Source: Sphingomonas crocodyli
GTDB taxonomy: Bacteria > Pseudomonadota > Alphaproteobacteria > Sphingomonadales > Sphingomonadaceae
DNA length: 64,000 bases
Assembly: GCF_004005865.1 (NCBI RefSeq)
Contig: NZ_SACN01000002.1
Span: forward strand, 310,001-374,000
Reading direction: 5' to 3'
The notes beneath the pieces were generated by a model. That model was not told where the DNA came from, ran no database searches, and was given only the letters and a program-made list of their open reading frames with translations. Positions 29,341 to 38,955 of this stretch are shown here, in pieces; position 1 is the stretch's first letter; each line of letters opens with the position of its first letter. The position numbers were made by a program, and so were the translations under genes.

Positions 29341-29373
29341 TCCCTCCCTGCGCATATGTGCAGGGAGGGATTT
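29341..29373 (+). terminator. Terminator hairpin after the TonB receptor
   Basis: An 11-bp stem TCCCTCCCTGC / GCAGGGAGGGA with an 8-nt loop, followed by TTT. It starts 7 nt past the receptor stop. Confidence 0.7.
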
Positions 29374-29483
29374 CGCGCTTCGTGCGTTACCTGAACACGC
29401 TGTTCCCGCGCGGTTCAGCTTGGACGATGTAAACCGTCGTTTCGGCCGATTCCGTCGAGGATCGACCCTGTAAGGAGCGTATG

Positions 29484-29879
29484 ATGAGCAAGATCAAGGC
29501 AATGGTCGCCGCGCTTGCGATCGGTGGCGCGATGGTCGCGGCGGTTCCCGCCGAGGCGCAGCGTTACGATCGCGGCTATTATGGCGATCGGGGCTGGCGC
29601 GGCGGCGATCGCAGCTGGCGTGGTGGCGATCGATATTGGCGCGGGGACCGCGGCTGGCGCGGCAATCGCTACGGCTATGGCGGCTATCGCGGGCCGCGCG
29701 GCTATTATGGCTATGCCCCGCGTGGCTACGGCTATTACGGATATCCGCGGTATGGCTACGGATATGGCGTCGGCTACGGCTATCCGCGCTACCGTTATGG
29801 CTATGGCAATGACGGCGCGTTGATCGCCGGGATTGCGGGCCTTGCCATCGGCGCCGCAATCGCCAGCGACGGCTTCTAA
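29484..29879 (+). CDS. Secreted Gly/Tyr/Arg-rich low-complexity protein, 131 aa
   Basis: ATG 29484 fits the SD (AAGGAG, 6 nt) better than the ATG at 29481. Signal peptide 1-25 (AVPAEA-Q). The mature part is made of short repeats such as RGGDRSW, RGYYGYA and YGYGYG. A glycine-zipper-like hydrophobic segment (GALIAGIAGLAIGAAIAS) closes the protein. It is likely attached to or inserted in the outer membrane. No specific function can be assigned. Confidence 0.75.
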   Translation: MSKIKAMVAALAIGGAMVAAVPAEAQRYDRGYYGDRGWRGGDRSWRGGDRYWRGDRGWRGNRYGYGGYRGPRGYYGYAPRGYGYYGYPRYGYGYGVGYGYPRYRYGYGNDGALIAGIAGLAIGAAIASDGF

Positions 29880-29895
29880 AAGCAGGGCGTCACAG

Positions 29896-29917
29896 CCCCG
29901 ACGTTTTGACGTCGGGG
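29896..29917. terminator. Hairpin between convergent genes
   Basis: CCCCGACGT-tttg-ACGTCGGGG is a perfect 9-bp stem with a 4-nt loop in the 56-bp gap between two convergent genes. It has no T-run, so it may work as a bidirectional terminator or only as a mRNA 3' stabiliser. Confidence 0.55.
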
Positions 29918-29935
29918 TGCGTCCATAAGGGCAGG

Positions 29936-30775
29936 TTATTTGCTCTGGTAGCTCGGCCGCACGCGCTGCGCCGGGGTGTGGAGTCCGGCCAGATAGGCCG
30001 CGCGCGACTGGGCGGCGCCTTCCATCATTTCGGGATGCGGCGAGATCCAGAAGCGGCCCTCGACGATCTGATCGACGATCTTGCGCCCGGCATCGTCGCC
30101 CGACATGCCCTGCGCCAGCACGGCCTCCATCTGATCGTGCGCCTGCGCGATATGCGCTTTCTCGGTCAGCGCGACGGCATCGGTGAAGATGCGCGTGGCG
30201 ACCGGGCCGGGCAGCACCGCCGACACCTTGATATGCGGCGCGGCCTCGGCCAGCTCCAGATAAAGGCATTCGGTGAACGACAGCAGGGCATGCTTGCTGA
30301 CGATATAGGGCGCCTGCCCGCCCGACATGCCGAGGCCGCCGATCGAGGTGATGTTGGCGATATAGGATGGCGTGCCCGCCGCGATCATCGCAGGCGCGAA
30401 GGCGCGCACGCCGTGAACCGGGCCGAGGACGTTGATGTCGATGATCCGCTGCCACTGTTCGGCGGGCAGTTCCCAGATGTCGCCCATCATCTCGACACCC
30501 GCATTGTTGACGAGCAGCCGGGGCGCGCCGAAACGCTCGATCGCCTGTGCGGCCATCCGCTCGACCGAGGCGGCGTCCGCCGTGTTGGTGACGATCGCGA
30601 GCACGTCGATGCCGCGATCTCGGAATTCTTTCTCAACCGCGGCAAGCCGGTCCGCCGCGATATCGGCGATCACCAGCGACATGCCGGCATCGGCCGCCGC
30701 GCGGGCGATCCCCAGCCCGATGCCGCCCGCAGCACCCGTGACGACGGCGGTGCCGCCTGCCAGACCTTCGGCCAA
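29936..30775 (-). CDS. SDR-family NAD(P)-dependent oxidoreductase
   Basis: 279 aa from a TTG at 30775, chosen because a perfect AGGAGG stands 5 nt before it; the ATG at 30817 has no SD. The Rossmann motif is TGAAGGIG (13-20), the NNAG motif is LVNNAGVEM, the serine is in NITSIGG and the active site is YIVSK. Classical SDRs oxidise or reduce alcohols, ketones or sugars. The substrate is unknown, but the position near a TonB receptor, NTF2-like genes and a sugar dehydrogenase suggests a catabolic role. Confidence 0.92.
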   Translation of the reverse strand: MAEGLAGGTAVVTGAAGGIGLGIARAAADAGMSLVIADIAADRLAAVEKEFRDRGIDVLAIVTNTADAASVERMAAQAIERFGAPRLLVNNAGVEMMGDIWELPAEQWQRIIDINVLGPVHGVRAFAPAMIAAGTPSYIANITSIGGLGMSGGQAPYIVSKHALLSFTECLYLELAEAAPHIKVSAVLPGPVATRIFTDAVALTEKAHIAQAHDQMEAVLAQGMSGDDAGRKIVDQIVEGRFWISPHPEMMEGAAQSRAAYLAGLHTPAQRVRPSYQSK

Positions 30776-30912
30776 TCCATCCTCCTGTATCGAGCCCGCT
30801 CTCCGGGCGGACGCCATGTCTGACCGGGGGGAGGCGAAGGTGCAACGGGGGCGGCTGTCGCCCGACCGACTCGCTTGCGCTTTTCCGCCAGCGTGGGATC
30901 AGGCTGGCAGGA

Positions 30913-32022
30913 TCAAGAAGGCGTGAGGCGCAGCAGACGGCCCGACGATCCGCGCCCGCCATCTTCGAGCAGCCAGATCGCGCCGTCCGGTCCCTGTTCG
31001 ACTTCGCGGATGCGCGCGCCCATATCCCACTGGTCGGCCTTGGCGGCGCTGTCGCCCTTCAACGCGACGCGGACCAGCGACTGGCTGGAAAGCCCGCCGA
31101 TGAACGCGCTGCCCTTCCACGCCGGGAACATCGCGCCCGAATAGATCATCAGCCCGCCGGGCGAGATGACCGGGTTCCACCAGACCTTGGGCGCTTCGAA
31201 TTCGGGGCGGGTGGGGTGATCGGGAATGTCGCGCCCGTCATAATGGCTGCCGTTGGACACGATCGGCCAACCATAGTTGCGGCCCTTGAGGATCAGGTTG
31301 ACCTCATCGCCGCCTTGCGGCCCCATCTCCTGTTCCCACAGCCGCCCGTCGGCGTCGAACGCGATGCCCAGCGGGTTGCGATGGCCGAACGACCAGATCT
31401 GCGCGGCGACGCCGCCCTGCTTTGCGAAGGGATTGTCGGCCGGCACCGCGCCGGCATCGGTCAGGCGGATCACCTTGCCCAGATTCTGCGCCATGTCCTG
31501 CGCGGGTGTGAACTTCTGTCGCTCGCCCGAGCTGATGAACAGATGCCCGTCGGGGGCGAAGGCCATGCGGCCTGCATAATGGCCGCGCCCGCTCACCTTC
31601 GGGCTCTGTCGCCAGATCACCTTGAGGCCCTGCAGGCTCCCGCCCGCCTTGCCGAGCATCAGCCTTGCGCGCGCGACCGCGGTGCCCGCCGTGTCGCCCG
31701 ATCCGGCCTCGGCATAGCTCAGATAGATGATGCCGTTCTTCGCAAAGCCGGGATGGAGGATGACGTCACCCAATCCACCCTGGCCGCCATAGGCGACCTT
31801 CGGCACGCCCGCGATCTTGCCCGCCAGTTTGCCATTGCCGTCGAGGACCAGCAGCTCGCCCGCTTTCTCCGTCACCAGCATCCGCCCGTCGGGCAGGAAG
31901 GTCATCGCCCAGGGTTCGGCCAGATCGGCCTTCACCTCGACCTTGAACGGGAGGGGCGCGGCCTGCGCGACGGCGGGCGCGAGGAGCATTGCGAGGGTGA
32001 GGGCGAATGGGCGGGCGGACAT
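30913..32022 (-). CDS. PQQ-dependent soluble aldose sugar dehydrogenase
   Basis: 369 aa from ATG 32022 (GGAGA 7 nt upstream). Signal peptide ends AVAQA-A, so periplasmic. The six-bladed propeller of the GSDH/sorbosone family shows in [55 protein letters not shown] and GRNYGWP. These enzymes oxidise aldoses at C1 with PQQ and calcium. The gene is transcribed toward the SDR gene, 137 nt away. Confidence 0.9.
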   Translation of the reverse strand: MSARPFALTLAMLLAPAVAQAAPLPFKVEVKADLAEPWAMTFLPDGRMLVTEKAGELLVLDGNGKLAGKIAGVPKVAYGGQGGLGDVILHPGFAKNGIIYLSYAEAGSGDTAGTAVARARLMLGKAGGSLQGLKVIWRQSPKVSGRGHYAGRMAFAPDGHLFISSGERQKFTPAQDMAQNLGKVIRLTDAGAVPADNPFAKQGGVAAQIWSFGHRNPLGIAFDADGRLWEQEMGPQGGDEVNLILKGRNYGWPIVSNGSHYDGRDIPDHPTRPEFEAPKVWWNPVISPGGLMIYSGAMFPAWKGSAFIGGLSSQSLVRVALKGDSAAKADQWDMGARIREVEQGPDGAIWLLEDGGRGSSGRLLRLTPS

Positions 32023-32321
32023 GATTCGTCTCCGGAGCAAGCAGGATTCGGGCTTTTCACGCGAACGTAGCGGGCCTGACGCGGTTCCGTCACGCCCACA
32101 GACTACCCGGCCTGCCGTTGGTCGACGGCATCATGTCGTTCGTCGGCCGATCGGCGGGTTGGTGGAGGCGAACGGCCTGCTCGTCGAAGCACGCATGAAC
32201 GGACCAGGGGGCAGGCATAGAAGAGCCTCAACGGCAACGGTCGAACGGATCGAGGCCGCTCACAGGAAGAAAGATCGGGCGAAGGCTTCCGGCTGGCTCG
32301 ATCCCCAAAAGGAGATTGGTC
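32023..32321. other. Intergenic region before the UrcA gene
   Basis: About 300 bp between divergent genes. It contains the SD AGGAG for the UrcA gene at its right end. No gene, repeat or clear promoter hexamers were recognised. Confidence 0.5.
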
Positions 32322-32663
32322 ATGTTCAAGTTCGTTGCCCTCGTCGCCACCGTCGTCGCCACAACCGCCACCATCGCTTTCCCGGCGAATGCGGGCGAAG
32401 TCGCCGCCCCCCAGGCTTATGTTCGCTACGGCGACCTGCAGCTCGCCAGCGCCGACGGCGCGACCGAACTGAAGGCTCGCGTCAGCCGCGCCGCCGAGCA
32501 TGTCTGCACCGTCCGCGGTGACAAGTCGCTCAAGGCGATGACCGAAGCCAAGAAGTGCGCGAAGATCGCCGAAGCCCGCGCGATGCCGCAGGTCGAACTG
32601 GCGCTCGCCAATTCGGGCACGCAGGTCGCGGAAAACAGCCGCGTCACCGTTGCGGCCCACTGA
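32322..32663 (+). CDS. UrcA-family secreted protein
   Basis: 113 aa from ATG 32322 (AGGAG 8 nt upstream). Signal peptide ends ANAG. The UrcA pattern is VRYGDLQLASADGATELKARVSRAAEHVC, then KKCAKIAEARAM, with two conserved cysteines likely in a disulfide. The family is typical of sphingomonads and has no settled function. A strong terminator follows. Confidence 0.88.
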   Translation: MFKFVALVATVVATTATIAFPANAGEVAAPQAYVRYGDLQLASADGATELKARVSRAAEHVCTVRGDKSLKAMTEAKKCAKIAEARAMPQVELALANSGTQVAENSRVTVAAH

Positions 32664-32724
32664 TCGAATACCCACCTCACCCCCATACACGCGGCCGGAC
32701 TGGCAATTTCCTCCGCGTGGGACG

Positions 32725-32766
32725 CACCCCCCGGGTTCCCTTACCCCGGGGGGTGTTTTCTATTTT
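32725..32766 (+). terminator. Rho-independent terminator after the UrcA gene
   Basis: An 11-bp GC stem CACCCCCCGGG / CCCGGGGGGTG at 32725-32755 is followed by TTTTCTATTTT. Confidence 0.93.
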
Positions 32767-32803
32767 AGGGCAGCTGCACGATTGCCCCGATCCGGTTGAG
32801 ACC

Positions 32804-33694
32804 CTAAGAAATCTGCGGATTCGGGGAAGGGGCGGCGTTGCTCTTTAATCTGCAGGTTCTCCGCGCGATCGCGGCTTTGCTCGTGGTATGCGTCCATCTG
32901 GAAATGCCCCTGACGCCGTTGGGCGTAAGGCGCGAAACGCTGATGCTCGGCAATTCGGGCGTTGACCTGTTCTTCGTGATCAGCGGCTTCGTGATGAAGT
33001 ACTGGCGCGCCAGTTTTCCGGGCGTGGCGCGCGGGGCGTAACGCAGCCGGATATCGGCATCGAGGAAAATGCGGCTGCCCAATGCGCGCTGACGGCAATC
33101 GAGCTCGGCATCCTCATTGTGCGTGAAGCTGGGGTCGTAACCGCCGGCGGCACGAAAGCTGTCCATACGAAACAGGGCGTGATGGCCGTGGTCGACATAG
33201 CCGCTGGCCGCCCCGCCGCGATGCGCCGATCCGCCCGATCCGACCTTGCTGTCGGAAACCCAGCCCACCGCGCGCTGAAAACAGGTGGTGCCCACCGAAT
33301 CCATCGGCACGACGATCGCGTCGGCCTCCCCGCGATCGAAGGCGTCGACCAGGCTCTTGAGGAAGCCCGCCGGATAATCGGCGTGCGCGTCGCACCGGAT
33401 CAGCAGGTCGCGCCCTTCGCCATATTGTTCCACCGCCAGATTGACGGCCGCCGACTGGAGCTTTTTCGGATTGTCGAGCAGCAGCAGATCGCTGCGCGTC
33501 GCCGCTATCCGGCCGACAATGTCCTGTGTGCCGTCGCTGCTACCGCCATCGGCGACTACGAACAACAGATCGGCTTCCGGCAGCGGTTCGGCGGTGAGAT
33601 CGGCGATCACTTGCGCAATATGGCGCGCTTCGTTGAGCGTGGGGATCACCACGAGGATCGCGTGTGGCCGTGGCACGTCAGGAACCGATGCCAT
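32804..33694 (-). pseudogene. Glycosyltransferase family 2 (ExoA-like), 3' end lost
   Basis: Genuine homology runs from ATG 33694 to about 32996 (233 residues). It has the GT-A start AILVVIPTLNEARHIAQVI, the first Asp motif VVADGGSSDGTQDIV, IRCDAHADYP as the DxD-like metal site and THNEDAEL as the acceptor region. After LARQYF the frame continues as antisense of an acyltransferase gene (ITKPLITKNRS ...) to a chance stop at 32804. The usual C-terminal part of about 100 residues is missing. The catalytic core is intact, so partial activity is possible. Confidence 0.8.
32838..33041 (+). pseudogene. 5' fragment of an acyltransferase-3 (OafA-like) gene
   Basis: A TTG start at 32838 with AAGGGG 5 nt upstream leads into FNLQVLRAIAALLVVCVH and GVDLFFVISGFVM, the standard first two segments of inner-membrane O-acyltransferases of polysaccharides. 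Homology stops near 32996, where the frame runs into antisense glycosyltransferase sequence and a stop at 33041. About 300 residues are missing, so it cannot be functional. Confidence 0.8.
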
Positions 33695-33917
33695 TAGTGA
33701 TCGACGTCATTGCGGCGCAGATTACATTGGTGTGGAAGCGCGTCAGGGGACAGAAGCTCGACAACTGCACCGACTACATCTCCCACGCGACTACCGATCC
33801 TTATGCGGACTTGTGCGGCGCTGCAGCAAAAAATTTACGACAATATGGCGTCGGCATGGCTTTGCCGTGCGCTGCCCTATATGCCATCGACTCGCAGTAG
33901 ATCAGCGTGGCGGGCTC

Positions 33918-35222
33918 ATGAGCAATGGTGGGGCATTGACGGCGGACGGTTCGGGTTACGCTTTTGCGGAGCCGGCACAGGCGTCTGTTGCGCGAGCGGA
34001 CGCGAAGGCGAGCCGCCTGTTCGTCCATATCACCCTGATCCTTGCCATCATCCTCCAGCGTTTCGGTATTCTCGCAGGCGGCGGCACAAGCGCGCTCTTC
34101 GTGGCGGTGCCGGGGCTTCTGGCTTTGCTCGCGTGGATCATCCTCAGCGGCCGCGCGCGGCTAGATTCCGATCTGGCGCTCTATTTCCTGGCCTTTCTGG
34201 GCGCGGTGAGCATCAGCGCGACGGTCGCCTTCGCCTTTCCGGACAATAGGGTGGCGCTCAGCCTGACATCGCCCATCGCCGTCCTGATCAACTATGGCCT
34301 GTTCCTGGTCAGGCCGAACGAGCGTTTCGATCGAACCGTGGTCCTGGATATCTTCCTGTTCTACGTGCGCCTCTGCGCGGTCCTGGCGATCATCCAGTAT
34401 CTGGTCCAGTTCGTCGGCCTCCGCTTCTTCGCATTCGGCCCGACTTTTCCGTTTCTTAACCCGATCCTGGTCGAACAGGTCTTCAACTTCGACCCGGTGG
34501 TTGCCTGGGGCAGTACCACACGCCGCGCGACGGGGATCTTCCCGCTGGAACCGTCGATCCTGTCGCAATTGCTGGTGCTCGCGGCGGTGATCGACTTTTT
34601 CCTGTATCGCCGGATGCGATGGGTGCCGGCTTATGCGGTCGCTTATATGTTCAGCTATTCGGGCACCGGTGCGATCTCGCTGTTGCTCGCGCTGCCGCCC
34701 TTCGTCCTGCTGTTTCACCGGCAGGCCAGCCGGCTCGTCACGCTCGCTATCGTTGGGGTGGGGCTGCTGGGCGTGACGGCCATATTGTTGCCCGAACAGT
34801 TCAACTCCTTCACCTCGCGATCGGGCGAATTGTCGTCGAAGCAGAGCAGCGGCCATGCCCGGTTCGTCGGGCAGTTCGAGGTGCTGGGCGTCGTCATCGA
34901 TGAACCGCGCGCGCTGATCGGCTACGGGCCGGGGGCGCTTGAACGCGCCACCTTCTTCCAGCGCGGTACGACGGGGCCGATTTCGAAGCTGACGATCGAT
35001 TATGGCATGATCGGCTGCCTGCTTTTCATGGTCCTGATCCTGAAGGCGTTCTGGCGATGGGATATGGCGATCCTGCCGCTGGTCGTGCTTATGCAGTTTC
35101 TGACGGGCGGCGGTTACTTCGTGTTCACGCCGTTGATCGCGATCTACATGCTGCTGTCGGTCTGGGCCGTACCGCCGAAGGAGGCCGAAGCCCCGCCGTC
35201 CGAGGCGACAGCGGCCGGCTAA
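33918..35222 (+). CDS. O-antigen ligase/polymerase-like (Wzy/WaaL type) membrane protein
   Basis: 434 aa from ATG 33918. About ten to twelve hydrophobic segments are visible, with a large loop near residues 290-345 (SFTSRSGELSSKQSSGHARFVGQFEVLGVVIDEPRALIGYGPGALE). The loop pattern RxxxW/F...G.G is usual for polysaccharide polymerases and ligases. It likely polymerises exopolysaccharide repeat units in the inner membrane. It lies divergent from the broken glycosyltransferase, and its stop overlaps the convergent TetR gene by 4 nt (CTAA). Confidence 0.75.
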   Translation: MSNGGALTADGSGYAFAEPAQASVARADAKASRLFVHITLILAIILQRFGILAGGGTSALFVAVPGLLALLAWIILSGRARLDSDLALYFLAFLGAVSISATVAFAFPDNRVALSLTSPIAVLINYGLFLVRPNERFDRTVVLDIFLFYVRLCAVLAIIQYLVQFVGLRFFAFGPTFPFLNPILVEQVFNFDPVVAWGSTTRRATGIFPLEPSILSQLLVLAAVIDFFLYRRMRWVPAYAVAYMFSYSGTGAISLLLALPPFVLLFHRQASRLVTLAIVGVGLLGVTAILLPEQFNSFTSRSGELSSKQSSGHARFVGQFEVLGVVIDEPRALIGYGPGALERATFFQRGTTGPISKLTIDYGMIGCLLFMVLILKAFWRWDMAILPLVVLMQFLTGGGYFVFTPLIAIYMLLSVWAVPPKEAEAPPSEATAAG

Positions 35223-35953
35223 TTTGCCGCCTTCCCGCTGGCGGCAACCAAGGCTTCGGCGGTTTCGATGATCTTCGCAATGCTGAATGCCAGTAACTGG
35301 CCATCCTGATCCGGGCCGGCATAAGCGACCACCTTTTCAAGCCGCCTCGCCGCCTCTGGCTCGATTCCGTTCATTCTGGCTTGCGTCGCTACAATAGTGA
35401 TTTCCGGGCGGATCACGTCCGAAAAGACGGTTGATATCACGTTCTCGCCGACCCAGGTCGCCGCGAAGCTGAGGTCCGCTCCGGTCAGGCCCGCCTCCTC
35501 CAATATCTGCACCATCGGGACCCAGTTCTGCCACCAGCTCGGGAAAATACCCTGCTGTTGCCGGACGAGTTTCAGGCCGATCGGCCGCCGCGCGAACAGC
35601 TGGTGGATGCTGCGGATCCAGGCTTCGAGCCGCTCCTGCCAGGCGCCGGTGGCAGGCGGCGCCACGAATTCGGCGAAGATCGAATCGGTCACCGCGTCGA
35701 GCATCGCCTCGCGGCTCGGGAAGTAGGTGTAGAGCGCCATCACCGAAATGCCGAGGCGCCGCGCAAGCCGCGTGAGGCTGAAGGTCGTCAGCCCATCCTC
35801 TTCGATCAGTGTCAGTGCCGTCTCGATGATCTGATCGCGCGACAACCGGCTCGGCCGGCCGGGGGCACGGCGCTTGGAAATGACCTGTTCTTCGGGCTTT
35901 TCCGGGGTTCCCACGGTCTCTCCTGTTGCAATTTGGCCACGCTGAGAATTCAA
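35219..35953 (-). CDS. TetR/AcrR-family transcriptional regulator
   Basis: 244 aa. A basic N-terminal extension (KRRAPGRPSRLSRDQIIETALTLI) leads into the HTH (SLTRLARRLGISVMALYTYFPSREAMLDAV, about 60-90). The C-terminal domain binds an unknown ligand. It is divergent from the two tandem TonB receptor genes. A palindrome 10 nt before its start is a likely operator for both directions. Confidence 0.92.
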   Translation of the reverse strand: MNSQRGQIATGETVGTPEKPEEQVISKRRAPGRPSRLSRDQIIETALTLIEEDGLTTFSLTRLARRLGISVMALYTYFPSREAMLDAVTDSIFAEFVAPPATGAWQERLEAWIRSIHQLFARRPIGLKLVRQQQGIFPSWWQNWVPMVQILEEAGLTGADLSFAATWVGENVISTVFSDVIRPEITIVATQARMNGIEPEAARRLEKVVAYAGPDQDGQLLAFSIAKIIETAEALVAASGKAAN

Positions 35954-35962
35954 AATGACGAA

Positions 35963-35977
35963 TAATGCGTCGCATAA
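35963..35977. promoter_or_regulatory. Candidate TetR operator
   Basis: TAATGCG-T-CGCATAA is a 15-bp dyad with one mismatch (core ATGCG-T-CGCAT perfect) between the TetR gene and the TonB receptor at 36145. Size and place fit autoregulatory TetR operators. Confidence 0.45.
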
Positions 35978-36144
35978 TGTTTGACGGCGCGAACCGATTC
36001 GTTATCGTAAGGGTTAAAGAAATAGCGATGGAGAGGAAGACGCGCGGCAGCCGCCAATGATGGGCTGCGCTTCGTGTCCGAACTCTCCGCGAAAAAGCAT
36101 TGGGAGCAACCGCCAGGGCGGCTCCAGGGAGAGGAGAGATTTGC

Positions 36145-38721
36145 ATGACATTCAGGGGTTCTTTGCGCGCGCGTCATTTGGTTCGGGCGGGCCTTCTGCT
36201 GGGCTCGGCGCTGGCGACGCAGCCGCTGCTGGCGCAGGATGCCGTGCCGGCCGAAAGCAATGTCGGCGGCGTTGAAGAGATCATCGTCACCGCGCAGAAG
36301 CGCGAACAGAATCTCCAGAACGTGCCCATCTCGATCACGGCGCTGACCTCCGATTCGATCAAGGCCAACCGCATTCAGGACGTTCGCGATCTGAACGCGA
36401 TCGCGCCGAACCTCACCGTCCGTTTCTCGTCGGGCGGCGGCCAGATCCCGAACTTCACGCTGCGCGGCCTGCTGACCAGCGGCACCGCGGCGGGCACCGA
36501 CAAGGGCGTCGCGCTCTATCTCGACGGCGTTTACATTCAGTCGGTCATCGGTTCGGTCTTCGACTTCGCCGATATCGAGCGTATCGAAGTGCTGAAGGGG
36601 CCGCAGGGTACCCTGTTCGGCCGTAACTCGACCGGCGGCGCGATCAGCATCACCACCAAGGGGCCGAAGGGCGAGTTTGCGGTCAAGCAGGACCTGACCT
36701 ACGGCAATTACGATCAGTTCCGCAGCAAGACCCGCATCGATCTGCCGCAGGTCGGCCCGTTCAGCGCGGCGATCACTTACCTTCATTCGGAACGTCGCGG
36801 CGATACCCGGAACCTGGGCGCCGGCACCCAGCTCGATTTCCGACCCTCGGGCAGCAAGGTCTATGGTCTGCGCACGTCGCCCAAATATCTGGGCAGCGAC
36901 AATGTCGAAGCTGTCGCGGTGAGCGTGAAGGCGGATCTGATCGACAATCTCGATATCAACTACAAGTTCGATTATTCTGAGAACGATTACACCCCTAACG
37001 CGCAGGGTATCAGCTATGTGCAGCCCGGTGGCGTGGTTGCGGCGCTGCGAGCGGCAAGCCCCAATCCGCAGACGCCGGTCTCGTTGAAGCGCCCCAAGGC
37101 GGTCAACAATGCCTTCACCACTCCGTCGCGTCTCTGGTCCTACGGTCACAATCTGACGACCCAATATCAGTTGAACGACGTGGTGACGTTCAAGAACATT
37201 GCATCCTACCGCAAGTCGTCGCTGACCAGCACGTTCCAGCTGGACGGTACCGGCGGCCTCGTCAACATTCCCGTCGCAGCTCTGCCTGGCGGCCGCGTGC
37301 TTACCCTCGCCAATGCGACAAATACGTCCAACAGCTCGCTGAGCGCGGGCGGGACGATTGGCGCGGTGCTGGGCAATGGCATACCGGCAGGGGTGCCCTT
37401 CGTGTTCCTTGCGAATAACACATATAACCGAGAGCATCAGTGGAGCGACGAGTTCCAGGTCAATATCACGACAGATTGGTTCACCGTCACGGCCGGATAT
37501 CTCCATTTCTCGAACACAATCATTACGGGCGGCGCACCGGGGCTCTACAATACGCTCATCACCACGGCGCTCTACGGCCAAGGTACGACGTCGCCGCGCA
37601 TGCCTTTCGTGATCCCGTCCAATGCCGGCTTCATTCCCAACAATGTGAAGTCGATCTCGGACGCGGTGTTCGTGCAGCCTGAGTTCCATCTCACCGATCG
37701 CCTCGATCTCGTCGCGGGTGCTCGTATCACCAAGGATCGCAAGAAGGGCCGCGAAGTGTCGCCCGACCAGTGGGTCGCCACCGGCAACGCCCCGCCGCCG
37801 CGCGCAACGGTCAGCCGCCGCATCAGCTATCGCAACAGCCAACAGAATTTCATGGTCGGTCTGAACTATCGTCCGACCGATAATATGATGGTCTATGCGA
37901 AATATGCCGACGGCTATATTTCGGGCGGTCAGCTGGCGACGATCCCGTTCGATCCGGAACGCGCTTATTCGTATGAAGGCGGCATCAAGGCCGACCTGTT
38001 CGATCGGCGCTTCCGTTCGAACCTCGCGGTCTTCCACGTCGATTATAAGGCAATTCAGTACACGACCTCGGGCACGCTGACCGGCGTTCCGTCGTCCTTC
38101 CTGTTCGGGCAGGCGGTCGTTTCAAGCGGCGACGCGAAAGCGACCGGTTTCGAATGGGAAAACACGATCGTTCCGGTGCGCGGCGTCACGCTGACCGCGA
38201 ACCTCGGCTACACCGACTTCAAATATGATCAGAACACGATCTATGGTGGTCCGGCGGCAGGCGGTGGTATCTGCCGTGGCCCGTCGTGCACCGGCGGCTT
38301 CGTGCTCCAGTCGGGCGCGCCCGGCTATCAGGAGTTCCAGCGTCCGAAGTGGACCGCCAATGTCGCGGCACAATATGACACCGAAGAAATGGCTTTTGGT
38401 GGCCATCTGACCTTCCGTGTCGATGCGAACTTCAAGTCGAAGAACCTGATGACTTCGGATCTGACCGCCGGCAATGCGCTTAACGAGGCGGAGGATCCTA
38501 CGATCCGTGCAACCGCGACGTCGCCTGCGCAGTGGATCGTCAATGGTCGCGCCGGCATCGTCGGCATGAACATCGGCGGCACCAAGGCGGACCTGAGCGT
38601 CTGGGGCAAGAACATCTTCAACAACCGGAATATCGTTCAGTATTCGAACCTCGGTCCGGTCGCTTCGGTCATCTACGAACGGGCGCCCACCTATGGCGTC
38701 GACCTGAGCTTCGCTTTCTAA
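36145..38721 (+). CDS. TonB-dependent outer-membrane receptor (first of tandem pair)
   Basis: 858 aa from ATG 36145 (GAGGAGAG upstream). Signal peptide ends PLLAQ. TonB-box-like VEEIIVTAQKR, plug motifs NVPISITALT, FTLRGLLTSGTA and IEVLKGPQGTLFGRNSTGG, and a long barrel ending in LSFAF. The plug is nearly identical to that of the next gene. It is divergent from a TetR regulator and upstream of genes for a lactonase and a P450, so an organic ligand is more likely than iron. Confidence 0.95.
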   Translation: MTFRGSLRARHLVRAGLLLGSALATQPLLAQDAVPAESNVGGVEEIIVTAQKREQNLQNVPISITALTSDSIKANRIQDVRDLNAIAPNLTVRFSSGGGQIPNFTLRGLLTSGTAAGTDKGVALYLDGVYIQSVIGSVFDFADIERIEVLKGPQGTLFGRNSTGGAISITTKGPKGEFAVKQDLTYGNYDQFRSKTRIDLPQVGPFSAAITYLHSERRGDTRNLGAGTQLDFRPSGSKVYGLRTSPKYLGSDNVEAVAVSVKADLIDNLDINYKFDYSENDYTPNAQGISYVQPGGVVAALRAASPNPQTPVSLKRPKAVNNAFTTPSRLWSYGHNLTTQYQLNDVVTFKNIASYRKSSLTSTFQLDGTGGLVNIPVAALPGGRVLTLANATNTSNSSLSAGGTIGAVLGNGIPAGVPFVFLANNTYNREHQWSDEFQVNITTDWFTVTAGYLHFSNTIITGGAPGLYNTLITTALYGQGTTSPRMPFVIPSNAGFIPNNVKSISDAVFVQPEFHLTDRLDLVAGARITKDRKKGREVSPDQWVATGNAPPPRATVSRRISYRNSQQNFMVGLNYRPTDNMMVYAKYADGYISGGQLATIPFDPERAYSYEGGIKADLFDRRFRSNLAVFHVDYKAIQYTTSGTLTGVPSSFLFGQAVVSSGDAKATGFEWENTIVPVRGVTLTANLGYTDFKYDQNTIYGGPAAGGGICRGPSCTGGFVLQSGAPGYQEFQRPKWTANVAAQYDTEEMAFGGHLTFRVDANFKSKNLMTSDLTAGNALNEAEDPTIRATATSPAQWIVNGRAGIVGMNIGGTKADLSVWGKNIFNNRNIVQYSNLGPVASVIYERAPTYGVDLSFAF

Positions 38722-38740
38722 ACGACCGTCAGTTTCCCGC

Positions 38741-38768
38741 TTCCGCACCGGCTTCCGCCGGTGCGGAA
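38741..38768 (+). terminator. Hairpin between the tandem receptor genes
   Basis: TTCCGCACCGGC-ttcc-GCCGGTGCGGAA is a perfect 12-bp stem 20 nt after the first receptor stop. It has no T-run. It may attenuate or process the transcript between the two receptor genes rather than end it fully. Confidence 0.5.
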
Positions 38769-38955
38769 CGGATGGGACAGTCTGTCAAAGACTTGTTGAT
38801 CCCGCCGTTTTTTCGGTTATCCTCGCTCCTCAATAATGATTGAGGGGCCGTGAGCCGTTGGGCGCCTGTCGGGCGACCCACACCGCGGACCTCTCGAAGA
38901 CATAGAGGAAGGGGGCGGTCCATCGAGGCGCGTTCCCCAGGAGAGGAGAGCGACG

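Noticed and set aside
27112..29355. A 747-codon minus-strand frame opposite a TonB receptor
   Set aside because: Same antisense effect; also seen opposite the receptors at 36145 and 38956. No family features.
30776..30817. ATG 30817 as start of the SDR gene
   Set aside because: No SD; the TTG at 30775 has a perfect AGGAGG and starts just before the Rossmann fold.
33664..33900. 78-codon plus-strand frame between the glycosyltransferase and polymerase genes
   Set aside because: No SD, mixed composition, and it overlaps the glycosyltransferase start on the other strand.
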